Source: 38-11 sp927435965 (GTDB taxonomy: Bacteria; Bacillota; Clostridia; Tissierellales; Dethiosulfatibacteraceae). Taken from it: a stretch of DNA of 5,536 nucleotides. The translations under genes and the position numbers were made by a program. Below, piece after piece: positions 5,300 to 5,536 of this stretch (within the stretch, counting starts at the first letter, position 1; the number at the start of each line of letters is the position of its first letter). The notes beneath the pieces are model-generated. The model saw only the letters and a list, made by a program, of their open reading frames with translations. It did no database searches and had not been told where the DNA came from. The stretch spans positions 1-5,536 of the forward strand of contig CAKMKB010000259.1 in the NCBI GenBank assembly GCA_927435965.1, given 5' to 3'.

Positions 5300-5536
5300 T
5301 TAGAATAATGCTCTATAAAAATTTGGCTTTCGAAATCGCAACAATGGTTTGTACTTCACTCTATTCATTGGAAAAACTCTTGAGTTTTCCCTTAGATGTA
5401 TCATCGTTCTCACACTGCCTTCGAGTCTATCCGAATAAACAAAGTCGTCAGGCCTTACAAAGGCATCCGGTCCGAATATTCCTGAGAATCCAGCGCTGTT
5501 GCCTCCGATATACTGGGCATAAAGGATATACATGTT
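5300..5536 (-). CDS. Unidentified minus-strand frame running off the right edge, perhaps the broken end of a gene
   Basis: An open minus-strand frame runs from the right edge to TAA 5302-5300. An ATG exists at 5533, but the frame is still open upstream of it, so this is probably the 3' part of a gene that begins outside the window. The upstream part (YAQYIGGNSAGFSGIFGPD and following, to about 5391) looks like globular protein and is GC-rich (about 49% over 5401-5520). The last 30 residues are basic and low-complexity in feel, encoded by very AT-rich DNA (about 25% GC over 5281-5340), and they stop 2 bases from the convergent gene's stop. This suggests the real protein ends, or was cut, near 5390 and the tail is read-through into foreign sequence. 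I do not recognise the family. An alternative is a chance open frame. Confidence 0.35.
   Translation of the reverse strand, partial: NMYILYAQYIGGNSAGFSGIFGPDAFVRPDDFVYSDRLEGSVRTMIHLRENSRVFPMNRVKYKPLLRFRKPNFYRALF
5370..5390. repeat. Short inverted repeat at the right composition boundary
   Basis: GGAAAAACTC (5370-5379) and GAGTTTTCC (5382-5390) are reverse complements apart from one extra A on the left, around a 2-base centre. There is no U-tract on either side beyond the stem, so it is not a standard intrinsic terminator. It coincides with the change from AT-rich to GC-richer sequence. Confidence 0.5.

Noticed and set aside
5298..5340. Terminator for the MerA-like gene
   Set aside because: Only AT-rich short complementarity (AAATTT, TAGA/TCTA) is present, without a GC-containing stem followed by a T-run.
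5308..5536. Open + strand frame from ATG 5308 to the window end
   Set aside because: No ribosome binding site, and the product is rich in Arg, Cys and His in the way of an antisense shadow of the more protein-like minus-strand frame.

Overview
This is an AT-rich bacterial window with dense gene packing, strong AAGGAGG-type ribosome binding sites, sigma-70-like promoter boxes and an intrinsic terminator. Together these suggest a low-GC Gram-positive (Firmicutes-type) organism. That assignment is an inference from signals and codon style; no marker gene is present.

Layout. Left edge (1 to about 235): GC-richer sequence (about 47% GC over the first 120 bases, hand count) with the tail of an unidentified reading frame. 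It runs into an open frame that has been joined to a cation diffusion facilitator (CDF) gene. The CDF gene (+ strand, to 1280) looks 5'-disrupted: the homologous part begins at about residue 61-67 and the usual first transmembrane helix is missing. It is followed by a clear hairpin terminator. Next comes a compact three-gene minus-strand operon, in transcription order: a TVP38/TMEM64 (VTT/DedA-like) membrane protein, a CDP-alcohol phosphatidyltransferase, and a flavin NAD(P)H oxidoreductase of the type otherwise found fused to SelD. The operon starts at a well-formed promoter in a 158-base intergenic region. From that region a mercuric-reductase/dihydrolipoamide-dehydrogenase-like disulfide oxidoreductase is read divergently on the + strand. 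The right edge (about 5390-5536) is GC-richer again (about 49%) and carries an unidentified minus-strand fragment, with an inverted repeat sitting at the composition change.

How the genes may work together. Both flavoproteins, the VTT protein and the lipid head-group transferase are arranged around one divergent promoter region, so they probably form one functional module. TVP38/TMEM64 domains and MerA-like oxidoreductases are known as single fused proteins in some bacteria, which supports a link between the two divergent genes. A reasonable hypothesis is a membrane-associated redox system coupled to synthesis and movement of a lipid; the substrate is unknown. No stretch over 300 bases lacks a gene. 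The interior of the window has no RNA gene, CRISPR array or recognisable insertion sequence. Three gene starts are set here downstream of in-frame TTG codons, because good ribosome binding sites point to the ATGs.
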